Below, in pieces: positions 34,687-45,710 of a DNA stretch of 64,000 nt (positions are counted from its first letter, which is position 1; each line of letters begins with the position of its first letter). This DNA comes from Undaria pinnatifida (lineage: Eukaryota > Sar > Phaeophyceae > Laminariales > Alariaceae). The position numbers were made by a program, and so were the translations under genes. The DNA lies in assembly GCA_012845835.1 (NCBI GenBank), contig JABAKD010000029.1, positions 7,490,548-7,554,547 on the forward strand, read 5' to 3'. Below the pieces are notes generated by a model, which saw nothing but the letters and a program-made list of their open reading frames with translations, did not search any database and was not told the DNA's origin.

Positions 34687-37176
34687 ATGGATTCGGGCCC
34701 GGCGGGGCCCCTCGGCCATCTTGCAGACAAAATACAACCCCGTCGCGAGTTCCACGGCCGCAGCCGACCCCGTCGCCGCCGCGACCCCTGCTCTTGTCGA
34801 CTCGCCGGTCCGCACGGTGCCACTACCGTCCGACCGCGACCACGCAGAGCCTATATGGGAACTCCTCTCTTACGGCTCACGCCTTCTCCTGGTGGCACGC
34901 CGACCGCATATACAAGGGCGGACGCCCTTCGCAACGCTGCTGAATTGCGTTTCGCTGATTCCGTCGCGCGTTATTCACATGGCGATTGGAAGCGAGAGCA
35001 GCACGCTGAGCCGACGTGCCACGCCATGATGCGTTACGTTTCTATCGGCCGGCCATCGGTCCTGCCGCCCGACTTTTTGGCGTGCTACCTCTTGCACAAG
35101 CGTCCCTCCCTCTCAGACATCCAGGAGCTGGCGGGTAAGGGTCGACTACATACAACCGACGACGACATCGTCCTATTCGTCCGTAACCCGACACTACCGC
35201 CAACAAGCTCCGAGAAACCGAACTCTGTGGGGCGAGCTGCTTGCTTGCTAAACGACGAGCCAGTTCGCATCTACGTTCCCCTGCTCATGCGCCCTTGGAT
35301 CATGCAAGCTTGCCACTCGACGGCCTCCTGCCACCTTGGCACCACGCGCACGTTGCGCATGCTGGAGCGTTTTTATTGGTGGATTGGCATGAGTGTGTGT
35401 ACCCGGTGGTGGCTTCGCCACTGCTTGTAGTGCCAAGCGCGGAAAACCCCACGGCTGACTGTCCGCTGGCCCATCATCACAATGCCTCTGCCGGAAGGTC
35501 CAGGTATCGCCGTCAGTGTTGACTACTTCGGCCCCCTTCCGGTCACACCACGAGGCAACACCTACATCCTGCTGTTCACCGATTGCGTCAGTCGTCGGGC
35601 CGACATGTTCCCCGTCACTGCCGCTGAGTTCACCGCGGAAGGTACAGCCAATATCCTGGTGAACCAATACATCCCCTTGTGGGGGTGCCCGCGCACCATA
35701 CTCTCGGACAACGGACTGCAGTTCTGCTCCAAGCTTTCACAAGCTGTATATCAGCTGTTAGGTGTACACAAGCTTGCTACAAGCTCCTACCATCCCAACT
35801 GTAACGGGGGCGTTGAGCGGGTAAATCACACTATGGCACAAATGCTGGCTATGGTCGTCAACGAGCGACAAGACGACTGGGACTTGCATCTGCCCCACGT
35901 CGAATTCGCTTACAACAACTCTGTCAGCGCGGCGACGGGTTTGGCGCCCAACGAGGTCCACATGGGCAGACTCCCACGGCTCCCCCTGACGATTTTCGAC
36001 CGCAAAGGTTTCGTGGGACACCAGAGTCTGGCCCGTGACCACCTGGCCTATTGCGATTTGGCCACCGACCGGCAAAAGCGCGCGAACGACATTGTCCGCG
36101 CACACCACGCCCTCACCGTCTCCCGTGTTAACCGCAGAAACTCCGCCCTCGCCGACGCGCTGCGTCCAGCACCTAACTTCACTGTGGGTGGTTGGGCATG
36201 GGTATACAATTCTGCCTCTACCATCCGCCAGGGTGTGAAGGCGAATACCGACGCCAAGGTACTCAAGGCCAAACTCACGCTTAACTGGACGGGCCCATAC
36301 AAGGTCCTGGCCGTCGGTCTCTGCTCCGCCGCCGAGACCCCGGACGGCTCGCCGCTCGGGAGCAACCTCCTTTATTTGGATCTCCCTTCCGACCTGCCTG
36401 GTTCGGAAGCTCGTCGGCGTGTGGCCATCGAGCGCTGCAAACCCTGTGCCAACCCCCACGACAGCGGGGACATGCCCAAATACCTACCGGCGGGGCTGAC
36501 ACAGTATGTGCTCAACAAATTTTCCAAGAAGTCCCCGCCGTACCACGTCACTCAAGACGACGTTTCGACCCCCCTTCAACGGCTGGAGGTGGAGCAGATC
36601 ACTGGTCATCAGTCGGTACGGGGGCGAGGTGGCGTCATCGCCGTGCTATACAAGACGCATTGGGCGGAACTCTCCGAACCGTCCTGGGAGCGGGAAATGG
36701 ACCTTCACCTCTCCCGCTCCCACATCTTGCGTTATTGGGCTGGAACCCCGGACCAGCACCGCCAAACCAACCGCCTTTACCGCCGAATGCGGATCGGGGC
36801 GGCACAGCGTGAGCTCTCCCGCAACAACGGGGAACGTTTCCTAGCGCCGGGCTACGCCTGTGTTCCCCGCACCGATTGGCTCCGTCGCTACCACGACACA
36901 GTACTTCCTAAGGGAGCCCACTTTTGGTACAAGGGAGACGATGGTTTATGGTGGCTCGGAAAAATCAGCGCGAGCACTACCGAGGACAAGGTATACCTGG
37001 TCCGCTTTCTGGACGACCCGGGACCGATTAAACTCCCTCTTCCCCCGGCGCGCTACACGACTTCAACGGGAGCCGTACGAGGCTCTTGGTGCTTGCAAGT
37101 TCACATCGCCAGTGCGTTTGCTCGGGGAATCCAACGTAACGTAGACGAATCTCGAGGCGCGGCCGTGGCCGGTTGA
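34687..37176 (+). pseudogene. Ty3 pol C-terminus: integrase with chromodomain and Tudor-like domain, one in-frame TAG
   Basis: One frame broken only by TAG at 35428-35430. Before the stop are an RNase H-integrase connection (DWKREQHAEPTCHAMM) and the HHCC zinc region (ACHSTASCHLG to FYWWIGM); the stop sits between the last two cysteines. After it, numbering from 35482: catalytic Asp14 (VSVDYFGPLP), Asp76 (ILSDNGLQF) and Glu112 (GGVERVNH), with DX35E spacing; GPY module near 271; chromodomain about 367-419 (LEVEQITGHQSV to SWEREMDLHLSRSHILRYW); then a second compact domain about 478-540 (HFWYKGDDGLWWLGKI, YLVRFLDDPGP, GSWCLQ) resembling Tudor/Agenet barrels. Chromodomain integrases target chromatin marks in known chromoviruses; a dual reader is inferred here. 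Confidence 0.85.
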
Positions 37177-38042
37177 CTTCCAAGCCACCACCGCTTCTCG
37201 ATAATTCTTTATTTTTTTGAGGTATGAGTTTTGCGTCTTTGTCTTTGGGTCGTTCGTAGTGTCCTGAGGGTCTTCATCGAGTTTTGGGGCGGTTCTTTCC
37301 ATTTTTTTTTTTTTTTTTTTTCTGTCCTGCCGAACCCCCTGCTCAGTGCCGGGTCAGGGTTCGGGTAAAACGCCGCTATCTGAGGCGCAGAGTTGTCGCC
37401 TTTTTGTCATAGTTCAAATTCGCCCTGCCGACGCCCTCCTCAGCCCAGAGCCGGGGGGCGACCAGTGTACGGGTCTGTGTGTCTTCTTTTATGTTTTGTG
37501 TGTTGTATTTGTTCTGCTTTGTTTTTTTCTCGTCTAAACACTTCCTCCCCTAGCGGGGCTGTAGGTGTTGACACCTTTCATCCCGGGTATTCGTCGTTTC
37601 CTCGTCTAACCCCCCGCCTCGCCGATGGCCCGCGGGAGTTTTTTCGCATGACTTCTTCCTTGTGTTAGCGCCTGTGCTCCCCTCCATATCGACGAGGGCT
37701 CGCCTCGCCACAGTACCTTTTCTGTGGTTGGTTTACCGTAGAGCTTTTCCTGCCCCCCCCGCCACACCGGCGGCATGCGGCAGGTTCTAGAGCCTTTTCT
37801 GCCCCCCCCGCCACACCGGCGGCATACGGCAGGTTTTTGATGGGTGACTATTGCCTTGCTGTAGGGTCTTCTTTTCTTTCTACTGCTTTTCTTCGCGTGT
37901 TCCTGGCTCCATAGCCAGACGGTTAGAGGTGTGGGAGTGGGGTTTGAGGAGCCGCATCTTCGATTCATGGTCTAGTTCGTAGAACCGGAGTTTCCCCGAA
38001 TCTCCCATATTTCTGCATATGCGACTCATCAGGGTGGGCTAG
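37177..38042 (+). other. 3' untranslated region of the Ty3 element
   Basis: Contains a T run at about 37302-37322 and a tandem pair of about 55 bp centred on CCACACCGGCGGCAT (37738-37835). The end is AGGGTGGGCTAG just before the LTR, a weak polypurine tract. A related 3' end occurs inverted at 45567-45710. Confidence 0.6.
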
Positions 38043-38311
38043 TGTTAAGATACGGCCTCGAAAGGCCTGTAGGTATCCGAATTTAAGATCATTTGAATGG
38101 GTTTCGTATGATAAGGTTGGCGGTTTATATTCGGGGAAGTTAGGAATTAGATCGGAGGCACGCGCCTCCGATCTCAGAAGCTATCCCGGGCTCTGGTGGA
38201 AACGAATAAAGCTACATCTCTACGAAGGAACGAAAGTGAGTACTCTCCGAGGACCTGCTCAATTGGCAGACCTGCAGGGGGCACTCTGTGTCCCTCACCT
38301 TTAATTTCACA
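38043..38311 (+). repeat. 3' LTR of the 12.9-kb element
   Basis: Same length and ends as the 5' LTR; differences are seen only near TTTAAGATC, TTTGAATGGG and TCCCTCACC. Followed by TCAC, the target duplication. Confidence 0.92.
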
Positions 38312-38315
38312 TCAC

Positions 38316-38660
38316 TACAATAAGTAACCACAGAAATTGAGTGAGGTCGATTTCGCGATTCGAGCCCCCCCGAAGGAACTTCAACTTTCGCTTTTGTGCG
38401 CAAATTGTATCGAGAAATTGCCTGTTAGTAGCCCCAGTCCCCGGCACGCACAGTAAGACGCCAGTCGACGAGGGAAGCAAATGCTGAACCCTTCTTGCTC
38501 ACTACGCCTGGTGAAAAACACGGGACACACAGTATCATAGAGGGGAGGAGGGAGAAGTGCCTGCTATGTGACCTCGGATCCGTTGCCCGTATTATACGAA
38601 AAGGGGTGAGCTGGAAAGAAACTGCACCAGGGAAAGAGTGAAGGCAATTTCGTACAGCAG
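38316..38660 (+). repeat. Remainder of the split SINE-like unit
   Basis: Continues the head cut at 25425. It carries a box-B-like GCGATTCGAGCCC, then a body sharing GTCGACGA, GGAGGAGGG and TGACC.CGGATC segments with the SINE at 44521. It shows that the 12.9-kb element landed inside a SINE. Confidence 0.55.
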
Positions 38661-39127
38661 TATGATACGCGGTGTAATAGCATTTGACAAAGCGAAAGCG
38701 GTCAAATCGGGGAGCGACTATATACTATTTACAGCCCATGTGGACGGCAGCTCTTACGTAGCTGCAGTCCATACGCTATTCCACTAACCCTATCCCCAAC
38801 CCTATACTTGTGCATTTACTGAGAGAGATAGTGCTGTGAATCAAACAATGAACGCGATGGTTAATCATATTTTTTTGTTGATTATTTCCAATCATAATCA
38901 AATCAACTTTTGCTCGATTTATCGATTAATAATCAAATAATCATGATTAAATCAATCACCCCAACTTTGGTATTTTGGTTGACTATTAATTTGAGGTCGG
39001 CTTCATTGTGCATATCTGGACAGCTGGCAGGCAGAAACCACATTTGGGGCTGTGTAAGCTTGTATGACGATATATGGCGATATATGGCGAAATAGATCGG
39101 TCCATCCTAAGGGGGGCGGGGGTGTTA
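38661..39127. other. AT-rich unassigned spacer
   Basis: A/T-rich with many AATCA/TGATTA words (about 38850-38970). No gene is seen. It ends in TTA before the next transposon. Confidence 0.4.
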
Positions 39128-40032
39128 CAGGCTGGTTCAAGTGAAAAGCCCAAAACGTATTCCCCGGCGAATCGAATGTCCACACCGTTTTCTCGCTTCA
39201 GACCGTGAACTGGAAATAAATGATTTTTTGCACACGTCTTCTCTGTGCCGTTTTGCGAAGACCTCGCCGGGGTGTTTTGTTTTGTGTTGTTTTGTTTTTT
39301 GGCCTGACTTTTCGTCAGTTAATATTTCTTGGAAAGTGTGGACCACGTTAGGCCACCGTTATTATGGAAAAACGAATCTTGATCTTGTTTCTCCTCCAGG
39401 TTTTCTCTTTCCTACTACGGAGTCAAGTCAATTTTCTCGCCGAGAGCACAAAGCCGACAATCCTCTTGAACAAAATGTTCGAGCTCTCTTGCAGGGCTTT
39501 CCATCGACGGAACCTACCCGTTGCTACAGGGGTTGATTGTCAATTATTTCCAGAACAAAGAGAGAATCAACATCTTCTGCAACATAGCACTCATTTTGCG
39601 AGAATCTTGGCCAGATGTATGAAAAGTAACGGGATTTTTTACGTCTTGCACGAATCTTACCCAGCCCTTAAAATCGTGTTATGTGCGCCTGTGGCGATGG
39701 GTAGGTTCGCCGGAAAGCTCTGAAAGAGAGCTCGAACAGTTTGTTTCATAAGGCGGGTTCCGCGGTAAAGATGAATGGCCTCTCCCGCCTTGGGGAAAAA
39801 AAAAAAAAAATCGACTTCAGGAATGGTTCTGAAACGCCCAAAAATGCCGTTTAAAAAACAAGTATGAAAAAAAAAAGTTGCCCTTCGGGCCGAACTTTTT
39901 TTTTCGCCGCATTGCCGACTTTTTCGTTTGGATACGCCCTCGCCATTCGACTCCGCTTGGTCGAATTAGGGGGGGTAGAGCCACTCAGAAAGTTGGTCAG
40001 TCAACACCTCGAGGTGGGAGGCTGCCTTCAAA

Positions 40033-42241
40033 ATGCTGGGTGGCCTGGGCCCAGCGGTTACCACCAAAGGCCGATGTACACGCATCATGTATGCTGGCGC
40101 GGACCAACACACGGTTGAACAGACATGGGCTCCGCACGAACTCGGCCTCAGGCTCCTCACCTCCCGCATAGATTCGAGGGTAAAGGGAGGAAAGACTAAA
40201 CCAATCGAAGGCTATCCGAAGCCGTTTGAAGTATCTTTGTCTGAGATGGCCCGCGAAAAGGCTGATGAGGTCATGGCGGGCAAGCGCCGGGCTGCCGCGA
40301 ACAAGGGTATACCACAAGCAGGAGGTGGCGGTGGTGCCGACAGCAGGATGAGCTGCCCCGTCATCCTGGCGATTCACGCTTCTCAACCGCAGATGGCGAG
40401 GACTCGAACCACTGGCAGCAGCAGCTATGCGACCTTTGGGCGGACTTCAAGAAGCACAGCAAAGTGTACATGGCGCATCACGCCAAGGCCAAGTGGCAAA
40501 CAAACTGCCACGGGCTTTGCCTGCGAACGTTTGAGGACGGCGACATCGTAATCGAGACAGATTTCATCGAAAAGTACACTCACGTGCCCCAAGCTGACCT
40601 GACGTGCGCGAGGCACGAGACCACTACCCTCATGGTGGCCATCGTACATTTCTGCCCGCAGACATGGGAGGGCGGCGGAAGGGTGCATTTGAGCGAGACA
40701 TGGGTATTTGCTTCCGCGGACCCTACCCACGACTTCGACTTCCACCTCCATGCGCTGAAGCAGATCGCTGACTACTATCTGGATGGGGAAGGAAGTGCGG
40801 CTACTGCCGCCGCTCTAGAGGACGGCCGGGTGCCCCGCATGCACATGTTCACCGACGGCTGTGCCAAGCAGTACAAGGGCAGGCGCAACTTCCGCTTTTT
40901 GTCCAGCAGTGTACGTGAGCTTGGCTTCATCGTTGAGCACCATTTTGCGGCCACCTCTCACTTCAAAGGTTGCCACGACGGCATCGGTGGTGTGATCAAG
41001 AACGCCATGAGGAACTCGGAGCGACTCAACAAGGTGATCACCGGCGCAGCGGGCGTGGTGAAATTCGTGGACGAGTATTTCGCCAAGATCGGCAACAAGG
41101 ACCTCGCCGAATACTTCGCAACGTGGTCGGCCTACCGTATCCGACGCGTGCACGCTAAGCTCATCGAGTTCAACGCCATCTACAGACCGACCCGGACGCT
41201 TCAGGGCATCAAAGGTACTCGAGACATCTACGTGTTCGTCGGGGTCAACAAGCCTAGACCGGACGCCTCCACCTCGACCAGACTTGGGAGGAATGCCGAG
41301 ATCCCGGACGTGGTCAAGAAGGATTGGTCGTTGGCGAGGGCGGTGCACGAGGGAGTGGTGGAGGGAACGGGGCTGTCCGTGAAAAAGGCAAGGGAGTATG
41401 TTGAATGGACTCCTGCGTGGAAGAGGGGGGAAGGGGGCGAGGGGGGCGGGGGGGCCGGGGCGGAGGGTTCTGAAGAGCCGATGGGGGGGGGGAAGCGACC
41501 CAGTCGGAAGCGGTCTTGGAGTGTGCGGCTCAGTGACCAGGAGGAGGGAGGGGGGGGGGGGGTCTGAAGAGCCTGGGGGGGGGGGGGGGGGGGCTGCCGG
41601 GGAGGCGGGCAGGCCCAGGCGCAGTGGTCGGGCGGTAAGCACGAATGTCAGGCTCAGGGATCAGGGGTGGAGCAGTTCGTCATCTTCAGACGAAGATGCG
41701 GGTGAGGGAGACGGAGAAGCGGGGGGGGGGGGGCGGGCCCAGGCGCAGTGGACGGGCGTTAAGCGAGAACGTCAGGCTCACGGATCAGGGGTGGAGCAGT
41801 TCGTTGGCCGTCGGGAACTCCAATTCGGACGCCGATGCAGATGTGGTGGAATCTGAAGAAGAGGAAGAGGAGGAGGATGAAGAAGAGATCGAGGATTCCG
41901 CGTCAGGGGTTGTTGAAACGATTCGTGTTGAGAATGTTACCGTCAGGCACGAGGTGTACACCTCGGCGGCGTCTTGTTTTTGCTCAGCGTGTCGAGTGCG
42001 TGACTACGACAAGTGTACGATTTTCTCGACGTACCCGGCTCTTGTCCCTCGGCGTCAGTTGAATGTGATTGAAGAGAAGGTTATCATGGACACCGGGGTC
42101 GACCCCGCTGGGGCGGATGCACGGGCCGGTGGTAGAAAGAAAAAAACGAAGGAAATAAAGTTCCCGAGCAGGAGCAGCTTCTGTTCGATGCAGAGGATTA
42201 CGGGTACACAGTTTGGGGAATCTTTCTGCGGCGGTACGTAG
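40033..42241 (+). pseudogene. Transposase-like protein with DGC..QYK / ATSH.KG..DG.GG signature
   Basis: The central frame 40464-41567 is intact; residues upstream in the same frame (HWQQQLCDLWADFKKHSK) indicate that it starts earlier, reached through a frameshift from the 40033 frame. Conserved points: Asp33 in ETDFIEKY, Asp131 in MFTDGCAKQYK, then AATSHFKGCHDGIGGVIKN (163-180). This resembles the catalytic core of an uncharacterised transposase family I recall from animal genomes; D33 and D131 are the likely metal ligands. After 41567, G-run indels shift the frame into a repeated RRSGRA...VRL.DQGWSS segment, an acidic run, and a Cys motif CFCSACRVRDYDKC (about 41980-42020) before the stop at 42241. 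It is likely inactive unless the homopolymer shifts are sequencing errors. Confidence 0.65.
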
Positions 42242-42499
42242 AAAGGGAGGTAGAGCGGGCAGGGTGTCGTGTAGATAAAGCGTGATTCGAATTTTTGGGG
42301 GGATTGTTAAATAATATGCCTCCTACGTAGGTGGTGAACATTTGTTCTTGGTGTTTTCGGCGGCGGCAGCGGCGGCTGCAAACCATGTGGCCCGAAGGTG
42401 CCATAACTTTGCACACAATCACAATTGGAAATTTCTGACACCGGATTCGTGATCCCCGCCCCAAAATTACCATAACCTGAAATTTGTAGCTTCATCTGA

Positions 42500-42720
42500 G
42501 CCATTTTCAAACCCGGGGATTTTTTGGCTCCATCCCCGGGTTTTGCGTTTCGATTCTTAGCCACCGGAATATACTAATATCCATTGAAACCCGGGGAAGA
42601 CGAACGAATTTTCCCCCCAAATTTTACACAGCATGATAACTTCATCATAGAATCATGCCAAAAAAAATTCGAAGGTTGGGGGGTCCGTGGGAAGAATTCA
42701 CGGAACCCCCCCAAAAAATA
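42500..42720. repeat. Two strong hairpins inside the transposon
   Basis: AAACCCGGGGAT and its complement surround an 11-base loop at about 42510-42545. GGGGGGTCCGTG and an imperfect complement surround GAATTC at about 42677-42712. They may be subterminal structures of the transposon or of the nested repeat. Confidence 0.6.
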
Positions 42721-42749
42721 TTCATCTCTACCGCGGAACCCGCCATAAG

Positions 42750-43187
42750 AGAATAGTCGGTACCGAGGACCAACGCCCGAATGGGTAGGGTGGACCGTAA
42801 CTGGACCAAGTCCGGCGGAAGGCCATCTCCCATGGCCAGGGGTTTTGTTAGTGGGTGAGCTTGCGCAAGTCCCACACGACCCGGAAAGGTGACATTCCGG
42901 GTGGCTATCTCCACCGAAACTGACCCTCAGGGGACAGGCCGGGTCGACATACACACGCATCCGTATACAACGGCAGCTTGCGCTGCCGGGATTGTAACGA
43001 AGACCACTGATAGGGACAGCTTACGCTATACCTCCAATGGGACCCGAAGGGTGCGCCAGCTAGCGTTGGGCTGCGAAGGCAGCTGAGTTAAATCGACACA
43101 CGACGCGTATAAAAATACGTAGTGGTGTGATGAGCTAAAGCTTTATTTTTCCCCATCCGCCGGAGGATAAAAAAAAAAAAAAAAAAG
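42750..43187 (+). repeat. Retroposon-like repeat with A tail, copy 1
   Basis: The part from 42898 (GGGTGGCTATCTCCACCG) to 43170 recurs at 48836-49113. This copy ends CCGGAGGATAAAA with about 18 A. The other copy is shorter at the 5' end, as in target-primed retroposition. No coding sequence is recognised; it may be a LINE 3' end or a SINE. Confidence 0.65.
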
Positions 43188-43869
43188 TCGGTTTTGTGCT
43201 TTCTGCGAGGAAAATTGACTCAAATACGCGGGGAAGAGAAGATCTGGATGAAAAACACGATCAAGGTTCGTTTTTCCAAAAACAGTGGTTTCAGACCAAA
43301 AATGTTCGGCGAAAAAAAAAAGAAAACGGAGGTCAGGCCTCGGGATAAATATGTAGAACACGTGTGCAAAAAGTCAGGCTCTATCTCTCAAAAACGGCGT
43401 GGACATTTATTTGGATTTTTGTTCGTAAAAATGAGTAAGATGCGTTATTTCCTTCAAATGACTTGGTTCTAGTGGAGGATCTAGTTTTCCACTCACTGGG
43501 GTCTGCTTAATATTGAACATAGGCAGGTCAGATGTTCGTTTTTGTTCGCCAAAAAATCTACAGACATGCCTTCGAGTATCTTCCACCGGGTCGTGCAAAA
43601 TGCGGCACAATTTGTTTCTCGCCTCCGCTTGGAAAAGCATGAATATTATTGAAAAACTGAATGCCTGTGTCATTGATCGATACGAGTTTCGCTTCTAGAG
43701 ACAGACAGCCCGAGGCCGTATCAAAAACTGGCCATGTCACCCCCTTCCGCTGGTCATGAGGGTCAGTATGACGCCAAGTACTCACTCTTTGACTAGATAT
43801 TGCGAGCGGCGTTCGTCCCCATTCGTGGGGGAGATTTACTTTTCGGCTCTTCACTTGAACCAGCCTGTA

Positions 43870-44520
43870 GAGTGGGTCGTGGATGTTTTTTTTGTACACC
43901 CTCGACTTGGACCGAAACAAGCTATAACCGAGACAACTGCCCTCGAAAGGTTGACATATATATTTACCAAAGTTAGTGTGCGGAGCACACCCTCTAAATC
44001 ATACCAGTATCTGGTATAAGAAAGCTACGCAGCCTGGGCCGTGCACGAAGTTGAAGTAGGTATGCATACCATGGCCTGCGCAGAAGCAGTAATTAACCTC
44101 TTGCTAGCAAGAGCGAGAACTTTTGGGGGAGGTCAAGGTAGCCCCATGACCTATGATATGACAAGGAAGAAGACACTATAAAGCTTTCGCTTGATATATT
44201 CCTTCGTTATTTTCCATCCATCCTACTGCTCAATGCTAGATTCTTGGCGTCCAAAGGCAATGGCAGCACAAGCCTCTCTCGTGACAAACGAAACGAAACG
44301 AAACGGTCAAACAATATAATCCCAGCATGAAAACCAAAAAATATCCATTTCTCTACAAATAATCAAATGATCATAATCAATGTATCAACTATCACTATTT
44401 TAATCATTATTTAATCACGATCAGGCGAGAACGAAAAGTATCCATTTATCTACAAATAATCAAGTACTCATGATCAATCTATCAACTAGCACTAATCCTG
44501 ATTGTATCACAACCAGCCGG
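43870..44520. repeat. Spacer with GAAAC repeat and 97-bp AT-rich tandem pair
   Basis: GAAAC repeats four times at about 44289-44310. Two AT-rich units (TCCATTTCTCTACAAATAAT and TCCATTTATCTACAAATAAT) start at 44344 and 44441. No gene is seen. Confidence 0.6.
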
Positions 44521-44866
44521 TCGCCCCGGTGGTCTCGTGGTTACCCTCGAATACTACAAGCGCTGGTCCTTGAGTTCGATTCCCACCGTGGTGAGTTTTT
44601 GACTATATTTGCAAAAATGCGAAAAATAAGGACTAACTGCTGAGAACGTCTAGCAGCGTGGGTAGGTACAATTCGACGCGAGTCGACGAAGAAGGAAGAA
44701 AACGCTGAAGTCTTCTCGCGATAAAAATGAAGACGTTATTATACCGTAGTGGGGAGAGGAGGGCCCGCTATCTGACCCGGATCTGAGCTACGACTGGGAG
44801 GGAGCGCGAGAGTTAATGCGAGGATAACAATGGGATTGAAAAAAAAAACATGATTATAATATTCAA
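44521..44866 (+). repeat. tRNA-derived SINE
   Basis: The head TCGCCCCGGTGGTCTCGTGG has a box-A-like TGGTCTCGTGG and, about 45 bases on, box B GAGTTCGATTCCC. It does not fold into a complete tRNA that I can draw. A body of about 260 bp follows, ending in an A-rich tail (GATTGAAAAAAAAAAC). Related heads lie at 25379 and, inverted, near 50098. Confidence 0.65.
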
Positions 44867-45049
44867 ATAAGAAACAAGCCCAAAAAGTCAATACTCAAAT
44901 CAACCACTTAATTTAGTTGATTTGCAACACTAGAGAGGGAGCAGGGTGCCAAATGGAATCCGGTCCGGCCGGGGTGAGGGTAGAGGTGTTTACCAATACA
45001 AAATTAGGTGTGGCTTATTGAGCACTCCTCCGTTTCAACCATTTTAACC

Positions 45050-45710
45050 CTACCACACACATAATAATGAGGTATTGTGAAAGAGTCGTGGTGCCGGATG
45101 TTGGGAGGGAAGGGACGCAGGGGTATCAGCTTCGCTTGGAGACAGCACCGGTTCTTCTTTGATGGTTTCTTATTACTGGCGTTGAGCTATGAGAAGCTCG
45201 AAGGAGACAGGAAAGGGGAAGGAGTGAGAGCATGGGGGTGGGGTGAGGCTCACAGAGTTCGCTTCACCCTCCAGCATTGCTGCTGTGCTCTCTTCTGGAC
45301 CTTTACCTATGGAACGTACAAGGAACGTTCTCCTAGGTGTGCTTTATTCCCAAGAGCGCTTAACGCGCTTACTTCTACCTATCTTGTCCAGAGGAGGACG
45401 CTCCATTACCGAGAACGTTCTTGTGGTATAAGCTAGCTATTCTCTACGGGTTATCCGCTTCACTAAGAATATTCCGTTCTAAGGGAATCTTCTTGTGGCC
45501 AATAGACCGTTACTCTGCGGACTATCTTACCGAATCTATTGCCCGCTATACCGACACTCTATTACATTAGCCCACCCTGAATAGTCGTATATGCAGACCT
45601 CAAGACGGTCGAAAGATGACGACAACGTTCATCCTAAAAGACCGGGAAAGGAGGTCGAAGATGCGGCTATTCGAAACAAACACATGAGGCTATAGATTCC
45701 CCCACACCTC
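45050..45710 (-). mobile_element. Diverged LTR relic related to the 12.9-kb element
   Basis: On the minus strand, 45710-45567 resembles the 3' UTR end of the Ty3 element (GAGGTGTGGG, AGCCGCATCTTCGA, TCAGGGTGGGCTA). What follows (TGTAATAGAGTGTCGG, with an AATAAA near 45345) would be its LTR but does not match the other LTR family. The far end is not resolved. Confidence 0.4.

Larger units (their letters stand above)
25426..38311 (+). mobile_element. 12.9-kb chromodomain Ty3/gypsy LTR retrotransposon, recent, RT not found
   Basis: Bounded by two 269-bp LTRs that differ at only three positions by eye, with a 4-bp target duplication TCAC (25422-25425 and 38312-38315). A tRNA-complementary primer-binding site follows the 5' LTR. 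Order: LTR, minisatellite leader, gag with zinc knuckle, a repeat-rich region where protease/RT would be expected, the RNase H-integrase connection, integrase with GPY module, chromodomain and a second reader-like domain, 3' UTR, LTR. Near-identical LTRs imply recent insertion. Because no RT is recognisable and frames are broken, mobilisation in trans by a related element is the simplest inference. Confidence 0.88.
39128..43867 (+). mobile_element. 4.7-kb DNA transposon with TA target duplication and unclassified DDE-like transposase
   Basis: Terminal inverted repeats start CAGGCTGGTTCAAGTGAA at 39128 and, inverted, end at 43867; both are flanked by TA (39126-39127, 43868-43869). Subterminal regions 39280-39440 and 43190-43340 are also inverted relatives (AAAAACGAATCTTGATC against its complement). 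The interior encodes one transposase-like protein. A retroposon-like repeat with A tail (about 42750-43187) is inserted in the right arm. The superfamily is unknown to me. Confidence 0.75.

Noticed and set aside
40815-41642. Pro-rich 275-residue frame on the minus strand
   Set aside because: Antisense shadow of the transposase and its Gly-rich tail.
44521-44600. Functional tRNA gene
   Set aside because: Box A and B are visible but no complete acceptor and anticodon stems can be paired, and a SINE body with A tail follows.
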